DNA from: Streptomyces sp. CA-210063
GTDB taxonomy: Bacteria; Actinomycetota; Actinomycetes; Streptomycetales; Streptomycetaceae
Direction of reading: 5' to 3'
DNA: 64,000 nucleotides
Assembly (NCBI RefSeq): GCF_024612015.1
Contig: NZ_CP102512.1
Location: forward strand, 6,758,001-6,822,000
Positions 51,295 to 60,208 of the stretch are shown here, in pieces. Position numbers and translations under genes: made by a program. Each line of letters begins with the position of its first letter. Positions within the stretch are counted from its first letter, which is position 1. The notes under the pieces are model-generated. The model did no database searches. It was not told the origin of the DNA and saw only the letters and a list, made by a program, of their open reading frames with translations.

Positions 51295-52212
51295 TCAGCC
51301 CTTCACCGCGCCCTGCATGATGCCCCCCACGATCTGCTTGCCGAAGATCGCGAACACCAGGAGCAGCGGAAGCGTGCTGAGCAGCGCGCCCGCCATGATC
51401 AGGGCCTGGTCGGGGGTGTAGCCACGGCCCAGACCGGCCACCGCGACCTGCACGGTCGGGTTGCCCAGCTGGGTCAGGACGAGGAACGGCCACAGGAAGT
51501 CGTTCCAGGTCTGTACGAACATCAGCATGCCCAGGACGGCCATCGCGGGCCGCGCGGCCGGGAACACCACGTGCCAGATCACCCGCCAGCTGCTCGCGCC
51601 GTCGACGCGGGCCGCCTCGATGATCTCGTCGGGCAGCGCCTGGATCAGGTACTGCCGCATGAAGAACACGCCGAACGCGCTGACCAGCGAGGGCAGGATC
51701 ACGGCCTGGAGCTGGTCGGTCCAGTCGAGCTTGGCGACCATCATGTACAGCGGGATCACCTGGAGCTGCGGCGGCACCATCATCGTGCCGATGACGATCA
51801 GCATCAGGGCACCGCGGCCCCTGAAGCGCAGCTTGGCGAAGGCGAACCCGGCGATCGTCGACAGGAAGACGATGGTCAGCGACGAAATGCCCGCCACGAT
51901 CGTCGTGTTGAGGAACGCCTCGCCCAGATTGGCGTCCTCCCAGGCCACTTCGAGCTTGTCGAAGAGGTTCGCGCCGAACCAGAAGGGCGGCGGGGTCTCC
52001 GCCAGCCGCGCGTTGTCGCGCGAGGCCGCGACCGCCGTCCAGAACAGCGGGAACACCGACACGAGGGTGAACACGGCGAGGATGATGTACGCGACGGGGC
52101 CCGCGTGATGCTGCCCGCCCGCACGGGACGCCTTCGTTCCGAGCCTGCGTCGCCCGTTCTTCGGCGGCTCGGGGGTGGCGTCGGCCGGGGGTTTGGTGAG
52201 TGTCGTCGTCAC
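51295..52212 (-). CDS. cebG: Cellobiose ABC importer permease (CebG)
   Basis: A 305-residue MalG-type permease with six hydrophobic segments and coupling loop [20 protein letters not shown] followed by FPAARPA. GTG 52212 with GGAG upstream; 10 bp after cebF. With CebF it forms the cellobiose/cellotriose channel; energy comes from MsiK, which is not in the window. Confidence 0.92.
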   Translation of the reverse strand: MTTTLTKPPADATPEPPKNGRRRLGTKASRAGGQHHAGPVAYIILAVFTLVSVFPLFWTAVAASRDNARLAETPPPFWFGANLFDKLEVAWEDANLGEAFLNTTIVAGISSLTIVFLSTIAGFAFAKLRFRGRGALMLIVIGTMMVPPQLQVIPLYMMVAKLDWTDQLQAVILPSLVSAFGVFFMRQYLIQALPDEIIEAARVDGASSWRVIWHVVFPAARPAMAVLGMLMFVQTWNDFLWPFLVLTQLGNPTVQVAVAGLGRGYTPDQALIMAGALLSTLPLLLVFAIFGKQIVGGIMQGAVKG

Positions 52213-52222
52213 GGCCGGTCTC

Positions 52223-53242
52223 CTAACTACTGGCGCGCAGCCGGCGCGAGATGACGTAGTTGATGATTCCGACCACGATGAGGATCAGGAACATCGTCCA
52301 GGCGATGGCGGAGGCCCGGCCCAGGTGCTGGTTCACCCAGCCCTGCTCGTACATGTACAGGCCGAGCGTCTGGAACTGGTGCTGCGGGCCGCCGGAGGCA
52401 CCCTTGTTGGCGTCGAACATCAGCGGCTCGGCGAAGAGCTGCGAGGCGCCGATCGTCGACACGACGACGGTGAACAGGATCGTCGGGCGCAGCGACGGCA
52501 GCGTCACATGGAGGAACTGCTTCCAGCGGCTGGCGCCGTCGAGCGCCGCCGACTCGTACAGGTCCTGCGGGATCGCCTGCATCGCGGCCAGGTAGATCAG
52601 CGCGTTGTAGCCGGTCCAGCGCCAGATGACGATGGACGAGACGGCCATCTGCGCGTACCACTTGTCGTTCTGCCAGTCGATGTTGTCGACGCCGAACAGG
52701 CCCAGGAACCAGTTGATCATGCCGTAGTCACGGCCGAAGAGCAGCACGAAGACGAGGGTCGCCGCGGCGATCGACGTGGCGTACGGCGCGAGCATCACGA
52801 CCCGGAAGAAGTTCGAGGCACGCAGCTTGTAGTTGAGGAGGTGCGCGATGCCCAGCGCCATCATCAACTGCGGGACGGTCGAGATGATCCCGATGGTGAA
52901 GGTGTTCTTCGCCGCGTTCCAGTAGAACTCGTCGTCGAAGATCCGCGTGTAGTTGCGCAGCCCCGCCCACTCCATGTCGGTGGGCGCGGTCAGCTCCACC
53001 GTGTGCAGCGAGGCCCACGCCGTGTAGATCAGCGGGAACATGCCGAACGCGACGAAGAGCAGGAAGAACGGCGAGACGAAGGCGTACGGGCTCCAGCGCA
53101 CGTCCCGCTGCCAGCGGCGGGACAGCCGTGCTCGCTTCCGGAGCGTCTCAGGTGACTCGACGGGCGGACGGGCCGGGGCCGCGCCCCCCTCCTTGGCGGG
53201 GGGCGCGGCGGCGGTGTCGTGCGGGGGCGAGATTCCGGTCAC
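52223..53242 (-). CDS. cebF: Cellobiose ABC importer permease (CebF)
   Basis: A 339-residue MalF-type permease. The N-terminal 45 residues are a Pro/Ala-rich cytoplasmic tail; six hydrophobic segments follow, with coupling loop IPQDLYESAALDGASRWKQF and LPSLRPT. GTG 53242 with GGAG eight bases upstream. It is separated from cebE by 233 bp, an unusually wide gap for subunits of one importer. Confidence 0.92.
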   Translation of the reverse strand: MTGISPPHDTAAAPPAKEGGAAPARPPVESPETLRKRARLSRRWQRDVRWSPYAFVSPFFLLFVAFGMFPLIYTAWASLHTVELTAPTDMEWAGLRNYTRIFDDEFYWNAAKNTFTIGIISTVPQLMMALGIAHLLNYKLRASNFFRVVMLAPYATSIAAATLVFVLLFGRDYGMINWFLGLFGVDNIDWQNDKWYAQMAVSSIVIWRWTGYNALIYLAAMQAIPQDLYESAALDGASRWKQFLHVTLPSLRPTILFTVVVSTIGASQLFAEPLMFDANKGASGGPQHQFQTLGLYMYEQGWVNQHLGRASAIAWTMFLILIVVGIINYVISRRLRASS

Positions 53243-53475
53243 CTGATGTCTCCGAGGAGACGGTGGCCTTCAGACCGGAGGCCAGGTGCCGTGCACACGA
53301 TCAGGTGAACGGCGCTCGATGCGTTGCGAGAACCAAGCATGAGGCTGGATCCTTGGTGTCGTTGTAGACCGGGCTGGTTCCAACCCGGCTGGTGTTGATC
53401 GCGTAGGACTCGATCGCTTGCTGAGCGGCCAAGCAGCGTGAGCCAGGAATCCCTCTGCTCCGGCTGGGGGAGGGT

Positions 53476-54840
53476 TCAATTCTCCAGGTTGTTGTCGATG
53501 GTCTTGACCGCGTTCTCCCAGGCCTCCTTGGGCGACTTGCCCTGGGTCACGAGGATGACGCCGTTGTCGGTCAGACCCTGCTGGATGATCTGGTCCTTCG
53601 CACCGACCACCTGAACCGGGAGCTCCGCGGCCAGCGGCGCGTAGATCTGGCCGATCGGCGCGTCACCGGTCATCTTGTTCTTCGCGTCCTTGACCAGCGG
53701 CAGGTCGTAGGCGGCCTGCGCGGTCGGGAAGCTGCCGCGCTTGGAGAAGAGCTTCGCCTGCTGCTCGGGCGCGGTCAGCCAGGCGGCCAGCTTCGCGGCC
53801 TCCTCGGTGTTCTTGCCCGACTTCGGCACGCTGAGGAAGGAGCCGCCCCAGTTGGCGGCCTTCGGCGGCGTGGCCACGTCCCACTTGCCGGCGTTCTCCG
53901 GGTTGGACTTGCCCTCGATGTAGCCGAGCATCCACGGCGGGCAGGCCATCGCGGCGAACTTGCTGTTGGCGATCGTGGTGTCCCAGGCCTGCTGGAACTG
54001 CGTCTGGTTGCCGATCAGGCCCGCCTCGGCGGCCTCGGCCGTCAGGTCGAACGCCTTCTTGACCGCCGGGTTCGTCTTGTAGATGACCTTGCCGGAGGCG
54101 TCGTAGTACCGCTCCTTCTCACTGCCGACGATGGCGTTGAACAGGCCGCCGGGGGAGTCCATGAAGGTGGTGCCCTTGGGGGCCTTCGCCTTGTAGTCCT
54201 TGCCGACCTCGACGAGCTTCGCCCAGTCGCCCGTCCACAGCTTGCCGACCTCCTCGCGGTCGGTGGGCAGGCCGGCCGCCTCGAACATGTCCTTGCGGTA
54301 GCAGATCGCCATCGGACCGACGTCGGTGCCGAGCCCGACCGTCGAGCCGCCCTCCGCGGTTCCCTGCTCCCACTTCCAGGGCAGGTAGTCGCTCTCCTTG
54401 CCGTACTTCGACAGGTCGACGAACTTGTCGGCGTACTTGTCGACGACCTCGGCGATGTTGCCGACCTCGATGCCCTGGATGTCCTGCAGACCACTGTTGG
54501 TGGTGAGGTGGTTGACCAGCGGCGGGTAGTAGTTCTCGTTCCGCTCGATCACCGTCTGCTCGACGTCGATCTTCGGGTTCAGCTTCTCGTACTCGTCGTA
54601 GAGTCCGGCCTCCTCGAAGCCGAAGCTGCCGAAGAGCCCCAGGGTGATCTTGGTCTTGCCACCGCCGCCGTCGCTCGACGACGAGCCGTCCTCGTCCTTG
54701 CCGTCGTCGGCACAGCCGGCCAGCAACCCGGCGCTCAGCGCGGCGACAGCCGCGATGACCACCGTCTTGCGGGTCCTGCGGGCGATACGGGTGCCCCCGC
54801 CCGACCGGAGCCGAGAGTGCGGGAGGGTACGTGCTCGCAT
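53476..54840 (-). CDS. cebE: Cellobiose/cellotriose-binding lipoprotein (CebE)
   Basis: A 454-residue solute-binding protein. Signal peptide with lipobox LLAGC, then a Ser/Gly-rich spacer and a type-1 sugar-binding fold (GLFGSFGFEEAGLYDEYEKL, MAICYRKDMFEAAGLPTDREE, ACPPWMLGYIEGKS). ATG 54840 with CAGGAGGA upstream fits best; the frame is open further upstream but would pass over the operator. A perfect CebR box lies 116 bp upstream. In plant-pathogenic relatives this protein senses cello-oligosaccharides from plant walls. Confidence 0.93.
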   Translation of the reverse strand: MRARTLPHSRLRSGGGTRIARRTRKTVVIAAVAALSAGLLAGCADDGKDEDGSSSSDGGGGKTKITLGLFGSFGFEEAGLYDEYEKLNPKIDVEQTVIERNENYYPPLVNHLTTNSGLQDIQGIEVGNIAEVVDKYADKFVDLSKYGKESDYLPWKWEQGTAEGGSTVGLGTDVGPMAICYRKDMFEAAGLPTDREEVGKLWTGDWAKLVEVGKDYKAKAPKGTTFMDSPGGLFNAIVGSEKERYYDASGKVIYKTNPAVKKAFDLTAEAAEAGLIGNQTQFQQAWDTTIANSKFAAMACPPWMLGYIEGKSNPENAGKWDVATPPKAANWGGSFLSVPKSGKNTEEAAKLAAWLTAPEQQAKLFSKRGSFPTAQAAYDLPLVKDAKNKMTGDAPIGQIYAPLAAELPVQVVGAKDQIIQQGLTDNGVILVTQGKSPKEAWENAVKTIDNNLEN

Positions 54841-54955
54841 TGCGTCCTCCTGATGCCCTGACGTGCCGACCCCCGGCCAACTGCGTTGTTGGGCCCGTGA
54901 TTTCAAGCTGCGGCTCGGGTGGGGAACGTGCGGGATGTGTAAGTGCCAGGTACCG

Positions 54956-54969
54956 TGGGAGCGCTCCCA
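54956..54969. promoter_or_regulatory. CebR operator upstream of cebE
   Basis: TGGGAGCGCTCCCA is an exact 14-bp palindrome and the known CebR consensus. It lies 116 bp before cebE, in the divergent region with cebR. Confidence 0.92.
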
Positions 54970-55101
54970 CAAGTGATGTGTTGAAGAGTCGTCGGTTCGT
55001 GCGGGGGTGTCAAGGGAGCGAGCGCGGAGATATCGCTTCGGTTATCGGGCTGTTAACTAACGCCGGGACCGGCGGCCGGGCGCCCCCGGAAGTCGTCGGG
55101 C

Positions 55102-55169
55102 GGGGCGCGGGCGGGACTTCAGAGGTCGGCGGCACGGGGCGCGGGCGGGACTTCAGAGGTCGGCGGCAC
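55102..55169. repeat. Exact 34-bp tandem duplication, cebE-cebR intergenic region
   Basis: The unit starting GGGGCGCGGGCGGGACTTC and ending GGTCGGCGGCAC is present twice without mismatch (55102-55135, 55136-55169). A third partial copy precedes it. No function apparent. Confidence 0.85.
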
Positions 55170-55257
55170 GGGGGCTCGCGGGAGCCGCAGGGTGCGCTGG
55201 GCCGGGACGGGCGGAGGCAAGAGGCCGGGACGGGTTGAAGGCAGGGGGACGACGGAT

Positions 55258-55280
55258 GTCCGTGCCCGCCGGGCACGGAC
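55258..55280. other. Perfect hairpin upstream of cebR
   Basis: GTCCGTGCCC, loop GCC, GGGCACGGAC: a 10-bp perfect stem about 120 bp before cebR, flanked by ACGGATGTC words. It may act in the leader of cebR. The surrounding stretch 54841-55401 otherwise holds the operator and the 34-bp repeat but no gene. Confidence 0.55.
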
Positions 55281-55401
55281 GTCCTCTGCCCGCCGCACGG
55301 ATGTCCCCTGCTCGTCGCCCCCGAATGACCACTTCCCGGGCGTCGTACGGGGATCGGGACTGTTAGATTCCACGCCAGCGCGGTGTGAACGGGAGGCGAC
55401 C

Positions 55402-56460
55402 ATGGTGGCAGGCCACGGGGCACGGGGCCGGAGCGGTGGGCGGCCGACGTTGGAAGAGGTCGCCGCACGGGCCGGTGTGGGCCGGGGGACGGTGTCCCGG
55501 GTGATCAACGGCTCGCCCCGGGTCAGCGACGCGACCCGCGCGGCGGTGGAGGCGGCCGTCGCGGAGCTCGGTTATGTCCCGAACACGGCGGCCCGCGCCC
55601 TCGCGGCGAACCGCACCGATGCGATCGCGATGGTCGTCCCCGAGCCGGAGACCCGCTTCTTCGCGGAGCCGTACTTCTCCGACATCCTCAAGGGCGTCGG
55701 CGCCCAGCTGTCCGACACGGAGATGCAGCTCCTGCTGATCTTCGCGGGCAGTGACCGCGAGCGCCGCCGCCTGGCCCAGTATCTGGCGGCGCACCGGGTG
55801 GACGGCGTGCTCCTGGTCTCCGTCCACGCGGACGACCCGCTCCCGGATTTGCTGTCACAACTGGAAATCCCGGCGGTGATCAGCGGCCCCCGTTCCGAGC
55901 ACGAAACACTTCCCTCCGTCGACTCCGACAACTACGGCGGCGGCCGCTCGGCGGTGGAACACCTGATCGCACGCGGCCGTACCCGCATAGCCACGGTCAC
56001 CGGCCGCCTCGACGTCTACGGTGCCCAGCGCCGCATCGACGGCTACCGCGAGGCCCTGGAGGACGCCGGCCGCGAGGTCGACGAGCGCCTGATCGTCTCC
56101 GGCGACTTCACGGAGGAGGGCGGCTGCCGGGCGATGACGGAACTGCTGTCCCGCTGCCCCGACCTCGACGCCGTCTTCGCCGAGTCCGACGTCATGGCCG
56201 CCGGCGCCCGCCGAGTCCTCCGCGAGGCCGGCCGCCGCATACCCGACGACGTGGCCCTCGTCGGCTACGACGACTCGGCCATCGCCCGCCACATGGACCC
56301 CCCGTTGACGAGCGTCCGCCAGCCCATCGAGGAAATGGGCCGCGCGATGATCGACCTCCTCCTCGACGAGATCGCGGACCGCCGCCCGGCGGTGTCCCGG
56401 GGACTGGAACGGCGCCAGGTGGTGCTGCCCACGGAGCTGGTGGCGCGGGATTCTTCCTGA
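55402..56460 (+). CDS. cebR: LacI-family repressor of cellobiose uptake (CebR)
   Basis: A 352-residue LacI-family regulator. The HTH with hinge helix reads TLEEVAARAGVGRGTVSRVINGSPRVSD and RALAANR; the sugar-binding domain contains SGDFTEEGGCRAMTELL, FAESDVMAAGARRVL and VALVGYDDSAIARH. It is divergent from cebE and next to CebR-type operators, which fixes its identity. Cellobiose or cellotriose releases it from DNA. GGGAGG precedes ATG 55402. Confidence 0.93.
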   Translation: MVAGHGARGRSGGRPTLEEVAARAGVGRGTVSRVINGSPRVSDATRAAVEAAVAELGYVPNTAARALAANRTDAIAMVVPEPETRFFAEPYFSDILKGVGAQLSDTEMQLLLIFAGSDRERRRLAQYLAAHRVDGVLLVSVHADDPLPDLLSQLEIPAVISGPRSEHETLPSVDSDNYGGGRSAVEHLIARGRTRIATVTGRLDVYGAQRRIDGYREALEDAGREVDERLIVSGDFTEEGGCRAMTELLSRCPDLDAVFAESDVMAAGARRVLREAGRRIPDDVALVGYDDSAIARHMDPPLTSVRQPIEEMGRAMIDLLLDEIADRRPAVSRGLERRQVVLPTELVARDSS

Positions 56461-56548
56461 GCTGCCTCCCGGGGAAGGAGCGGTGAGCAAGGCGGCGGCC
56501 CGCCGACTGTCGGGTCAGCGGGCCTCGGTGCTCGGTGCTCGGTAAGCG

Positions 56549-56662
56549 TCACGGGGTGCGTCGCAGGCGGCCGACGCCGGGGGCGGCGGGCAGCACCCGG
56601 CCGAGTACCAGCACGCTCAGGCCGGACATCAGGACGCCCAGGGGGACATGAAGCGACGGCAT
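56549..56662 (-). CDS. Possible small hydrophobic membrane peptide
   Basis: A 37-residue frame from ATG 56662 encodes one hydrophobic helix (VLMSGLSVLVLGRVLP) with a basic tail. It would lie tail to tail with cebR and divergent from the kinase gene. There is no ribosome site, so it is tentative; the region could be simply untranslated. Confidence 0.3.
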   Translation of the reverse strand: MPSLHVPLGVLMSGLSVLVLGRVLPAAPGVGRLRRTP

Positions 56663-56782
56663 GCGCGCGCTGCCGAGCACTACCAGCCCGTCAACTCTCC
56701 GATGACGTCCGGGCGTTCCGGGCGTTCCGGTGCCTGGGCCCACCCGGCGTGGCTGGGGCCTGCCGCTGGCAGCCTGGCCTTC

Positions 56783-57664
56783 ATGGAGAACCTTGTGGGC
56801 AGGGGAAGTGCGGGTGGCCACCCGCTGTTGGGCGTGGACCGGATCGAGGGCCCGCTACGGGCGTACCTGTCCCGGATCGGTGATGTGTTCCGGGTGTTCG
56901 AGAAGCAGGACTCGGGGTGTCTGGCGTACGGCGTGCGGTTGGGGGGCGACGGCGGTGACGAGCGGTGGTTCGTGAAGAGGGCGGCGGGCGGTGCCGTGGG
57001 CCTGCGGTCGCTGGAGCGGGCGTGGGCCTTTCACCGGGCCGTGCGGCACCCGGTGATCGTTCCGCAGGTGCACCGGATCGCCCTCCGCGAGGGCGGCGGT
57101 GACAGTCTGGCCGTGGTCATGCCCTGGAGGGACGGGGAAGTGCTGTACCACCCGGCTGAGCGCGGCAGGCGCGACCGTACGACCCCGGGCAGTCCCATGG
57201 CCCGTTTCCGGGCCCTGCCCGTCGCCCGGATCGAGGCGGCCCTCGCCCGTGTCCTCGACGCCCACCTCGCGGTGGAGGCCGCCGGGCACGTCGCCGTGGA
57301 CCTCTACGACGGTGCCTTGCTGTACGACTTCACGGCGCACGAGATGCGCCTGGTCGATCTCGATGGATACCGGCCGGGGCCTTTCGTGCTGGACGCCGAG
57401 CGGCTGCCGGGCTCGACCCGCTTCATGGCACCGGAGGAGTTCCAGCGCGGCGCGACCATCGACATCCGCACCACGGTGTACGTACTGGGCCGCACCGTCC
57501 GGCTGCTGCTCGACGCGGGGGACGAGGAGCGGGCCTGGCGGGGGACGGCGGCCCAACTGGCCGTGCTGCGGAGGGCCATGGCTCCCGATCCCGGTGAACG
57601 CTTCGCGGGTGTGGGAGAGCTCACGAGCGCTTGGCGGAGGGCTGGGTGCTCCGGCGGGGCGTGA
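56783..57664 (+). CDS. Degenerate Ser/Thr protein-kinase-like protein
   Basis: About 293 residues. The kinase-like motifs are a lysine in WFVKRA, a catalytic-loop region HVAVDLYDGALLYDF, a DFG-like VDLDGY and APE-like MAPEEF, with a C-lobe running to the end. The HRD histidine/arginine and the catalytic-loop asparagine are replaced, so activity is doubtful or the fold is a small-molecule kinase. Several in-frame starts exist (56648, 56702, 56783); 56783 is chosen for length, without a strong ribosome site. Followed by a bidirectional terminator. Confidence 0.72.
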   Translation: MENLVGRGSAGGHPLLGVDRIEGPLRAYLSRIGDVFRVFEKQDSGCLAYGVRLGGDGGDERWFVKRAAGGAVGLRSLERAWAFHRAVRHPVIVPQVHRIALREGGGDSLAVVMPWRDGEVLYHPAERGRRDRTTPGSPMARFRALPVARIEAALARVLDAHLAVEAAGHVAVDLYDGALLYDFTAHEMRLVDLDGYRPGPFVLDAERLPGSTRFMAPEEFQRGATIDIRTTVYVLGRTVRLLLDAGDEERAWRGTAAQLAVLRRAMAPDPGERFAGVGELTSAWRRAGCSGGA

Positions 57665-57677
57665 GGGGCGGACAGCG

Positions 57678-57713
57678 ATCGGCCCCGGTCCGCTTTCGCG
57701 AACCGGGGCCGAT
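57678..57713. terminator. Bidirectional hairpin between kinase-like gene and tRNA-His
   Basis: ATCGGCCCCGGT (57678-57689) pairs with ACCGGGGCCGAT (57702-57713) around a 12-base loop that can close further (TTCGCGAA-like). Confidence 0.8.
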
Positions 57714-57720
57714 TCATCAG

Positions 57721-57794
57721 GGTGAGTGACGGGACTCGAACCCGCGGCATCCTGGACCACAACCAGGTGCTCTACCAGCTGAGCTACACCCACC
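57721..57794 (-). tRNA. tRNA-His (anticodon GTG)
   Basis: The minus strand forms a cloverleaf with anticodon loop TTGTGGT. An extra base pair at the end of the acceptor stem (GGTGGGTG with CACTCACC) gives the G(-1) typical of tRNA-His. CCA is not encoded. Confidence 0.96.
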
Positions 57795-57909
57795 ATGACC
57801 GGCGGTTCATCCGAAGGTTTCACCGACCGGCCGAGAAAAAGTGTACAGGGTCTTCAGGGGTGCCCGCGCACGCGTTTCGGTGAGGGGCGTTCGGGGCCCG
57901 GGGACGGGG

Positions 57910-58512
57910 CTACCGCGCGGGCAGGACGTGCTTCGCGGCGATCGTGCGGGCCGTGTCCGAGTCGGGGCCGGGCTGCGGGACGAAGATCGCCTCGCGGTAG
58001 TAGCGGAGTTCGGCGATGGACTCGCGGATGTCCGCCAGGGCCCGGTGGTTGCCGTTCTTCTCGGGGCTGTTGAAGTACGCCCGGGGGTACCAGCGGCGGG
58101 CCAGTTCCTTGACGGAGGAGACGTCCACGATGCGGTAGTGGAGGTAGTCCTCCAGCGTCGGCATGTCCCGGAGCAGGAAGCCTCGGTCCGTGCCCACCGA
58201 GTTGCCGCACAGGGGGGCCTTGCCCGGCTCCTTCACGTGTTCCCGTACGTACGCCAGGACCTGCTCCTCGGCGTCGGCGAGCGTCGTGCCGCCGGGCAGG
58301 GCGTCGAGGAGGCCGGACGCGGTGTGCATGTGGCGCACCACCTCCGGCATGGTCTCCAGTGCCGAGTCCGGCGGGCGGACGACGATGTCGACGCCTTCCC
58401 CGAGCACGTTCAGCTCGGAGTCGGTGACGAGGGCGGCCACCTCGATGAGCGCGTCGTCGGACAGCGAGAGGCCGGTCATCTCGCAGTCGATCCACACCAT
58501 GCGATCGTTCAT
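57910..58512 (-). CDS. ornA: Oligoribonuclease (OrnA)
   Basis: A 200-residue DEDDh exonuclease that degrades short RNA oligomers, including pGpG from c-di-GMP breakdown. Active-site motifs: WIDCEMTGLS, GNSVGTDRGFL, and HRALADIRESI. It lies directly downstream of adpA on the same strand, the arrangement known in Streptomyces, separated by a strong hairpin. A link to the cdgA-like gene in the same window is through pGpG. ATG 58512. Confidence 0.95.
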   Translation of the reverse strand: MNDRMVWIDCEMTGLSLSDDALIEVAALVTDSELNVLGEGVDIVVRPPDSALETMPEVVRHMHTASGLLDALPGGTTLADAEEQVLAYVREHVKEPGKAPLCGNSVGTDRGFLLRDMPTLEDYLHYRIVDVSSVKELARRWYPRAYFNSPEKNGNHRALADIRESIAELRYYREAIFVPQPGPDSDTARTIAAKHVLPAR

Positions 58513-58542
58513 GTGTCTCACCTTACGGCCCGTGACAGCCGT

Positions 58543-58587
58543 ACGGCCCGGTCCTGCACCGGGGTGATCAGTGCGGGACCGGGCCGT
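58543..58587 (-). terminator. Hairpin between adpA and ornA
   Basis: A 17-bp stem with one G-T wobble (58543-58559 with 58571-58587) around an 11-base loop. It lies after the adpA stop and before ornA, so it should limit read-through from adpA. Confidence 0.8.
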
Positions 58588-58603
58588 CATGCGCCGGTGA
58601 GGG

Positions 58604-59830
58604 CTAGGGCGCGCTGCGCTGGCCCGGCAGGCGGCCCGTCGCGTACAGCTCCGGCTTGGCGCCCTCCGTGGACAGGGACGCCGACGGCGCCAGGGCGCTC
58701 GCCGCGGCCGTACGCCGGGCCTGGAGCGGCACCGGGGCGTGCTCCGGCGACACCGGGGACGGCCCCGGAACGCCGTGCGGGCCGTCGTGGTGGTCGCTGT
58801 GCTTCTCGCCCTGCGGACGCCGGGCCCGGTACGCCGCCCGGTACGCCGCAGGCGACGAGCCCAGCTGCCGCCGGAAGTGCCCGCGCAGCGCCACCGGCGA
58901 ACGGAAGCCGCAACGCCCCGCGACCTCGTCCACCGAGTAGTCCGACGTCTCCAGGAGACGCTGCGCCTGCAGTACGCGCTGGGTGATCAGCCACTGCAGG
59001 GGAGCGCTCCCGGTGAGCGAGCGGAACCGGCGGTCGAACGTACGACGGCTCATGTACGCCCGTGCCGCGAGCGTCTCCACGTCGAACTGCTCGTGGAGGT
59101 GCTCCAGCGCCCAGGCGACGACCTCGGCGAGCGGGTCGGCGCCGATCTCCTCTGGTAAAGATCGATCGAGGTAGCGCTCCTGGCCGCCCGATCGACGTGG
59201 GGGGACCACCAGACGACGGGCCAGCGCGCCGGCCGCCTCGTTCCCGTGGTCCGTCCGCACGATGTGCAGACATAGATCGATTCCGGCCGCGGTGCCGGCC
59301 GATGTCAGTACGTCGCCGTCGTCCACGAAGAGCTCGCGTGGATCGACGTGGACGGACGGATAGCGCTTGGCCAGCGTCGGCGCGTACATCCAGTGTGTCG
59401 TCGCGGGCCTGCCGTCCAGCAGGCCGGCGGCGGCCAGCACGAAGGCGCCGGTGCACAGCCCGACGATACGGGCACCCTCTTCGTGCGCTCGGCGCAGTGC
59501 GTCGAGCGCCTCCTCCGGCGGCGGTGAGGTGATCGAACGCCATGCGGGCACGACCACCGTGCCCGCCCGCGAGATCGCCTCCAGGCCGTTCGGTGCGGTG
59601 AGTTCCAGGCCCCCTGTGGTCCGCAGCGGGCCTTCCTCGCCCGCGCACACCAGCAGGCGGTAGCGCGGTACGCCGGCGTCCTGGCGGTCGATCCCGAACA
59701 CCGAAAGTGGTATGGAACTCTCGAAGATGGGGCCGCCGCTGAACAGCAGCACCGCGACGATCTCCTTGCGGCGTCGCCCGGAGAGTTTCCGGGCCGCGGC
59801 TTCCGGCGCGGCGGTGGAGTCGTGGCTCAT
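58604..59830 (-). CDS. adpA: Developmental master regulator AdpA (AraC family, TTA codon)
   Basis: A 408-residue regulator: DJ-1/PfpI-like N-terminal domain (about 25-195, with GLCTGAFVLAAAGLLDG) and AraC-type double HTH (about 225-330, with AYMSRRTFDRRFRSLTG and VDEVAGRCGFRSPVALRGHF). The order adpA-ornA and the sequence are those of the Streptomyces AdpA/BldH protein, which controls aerial growth, sporulation and secondary metabolism. A leucine between the two domains (RSLPEEI) is encoded by TTA at 59156-59158, the known bldA control point. Start ATG 59830. A long upstream region carries its promoters. Confidence 0.96.
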   Translation of the reverse strand: MSHDSTAAPEAAARKLSGRRRKEIVAVLLFSGGPIFESSIPLSVFGIDRQDAGVPRYRLLVCAGEEGPLRTTGGLELTAPNGLEAISRAGTVVVPAWRSITSPPPEEALDALRRAHEEGARIVGLCTGAFVLAAAGLLDGRPATTHWMYAPTLAKRYPSVHVDPRELFVDDGDVLTSAGTAAGIDLCLHIVRTDHGNEAAGALARRLVVPPRRSGGQERYLDRSLPEEIGADPLAEVVAWALEHLHEQFDVETLAARAYMSRRTFDRRFRSLTGSAPLQWLITQRVLQAQRLLETSDYSVDEVAGRCGFRSPVALRGHFRRQLGSSPAAYRAAYRARRPQGEKHSDHHDGPHGVPGPSPVSPEHAPVPLQARRTAAASALAPSASLSTEGAKPELYATGRLPGQRSAP

Positions 59831-60208
59831 ACTGCTAAGCCCCCCTCGGTGGTCGCGGCTCCTCGGTTGTGTCGCTCCTGCACGTTTCCCCTTGGTCCTG
59901 CACGAGTCCCCCGCCGTAAGACAGTCATGATCGAATCTACTGTGTCCCGTGGTGCCGGCGTGACCAGATCGCCAACCGGCACATTGTCGACATGGCAACT
60001 TGGCGTGAAGCATTCGATCACGAAGCGTTGCACTCGTAGGCCGTGCAGGGAAGTGCGCCTTGTCCCAGTGGCCGGTCCACGTAGGGTGCGCGTCGCCCCT
60101 TGACCCCTTTCAACGCAGGTCGAACGGGGGGTGGAGGGGTGTTCGACCAAGGGAGGTGCAGGTGGCCGAAGTTGGCTGAAAAGATACGGGGGTGTGCGCG
60201 GAAACCGG
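59831..60208. other. adpA upstream region
   Basis: No gene is supported. The sequence is less GC-rich than its surroundings, as expected of a large promoter region. TGGCGTGAAG (60001-60010) matches the AdpA-binding pattern TGGCSNGWWY at 9 of 10 positions, consistent with the autoregulation known for AdpA. No butyrolactone-receptor site could be picked out with confidence. Confidence 0.4.

Noticed and set aside
53270..53479. 69-residue frame between cebE and cebF
   Set aside because: No ribosome site and no recognisable pattern.
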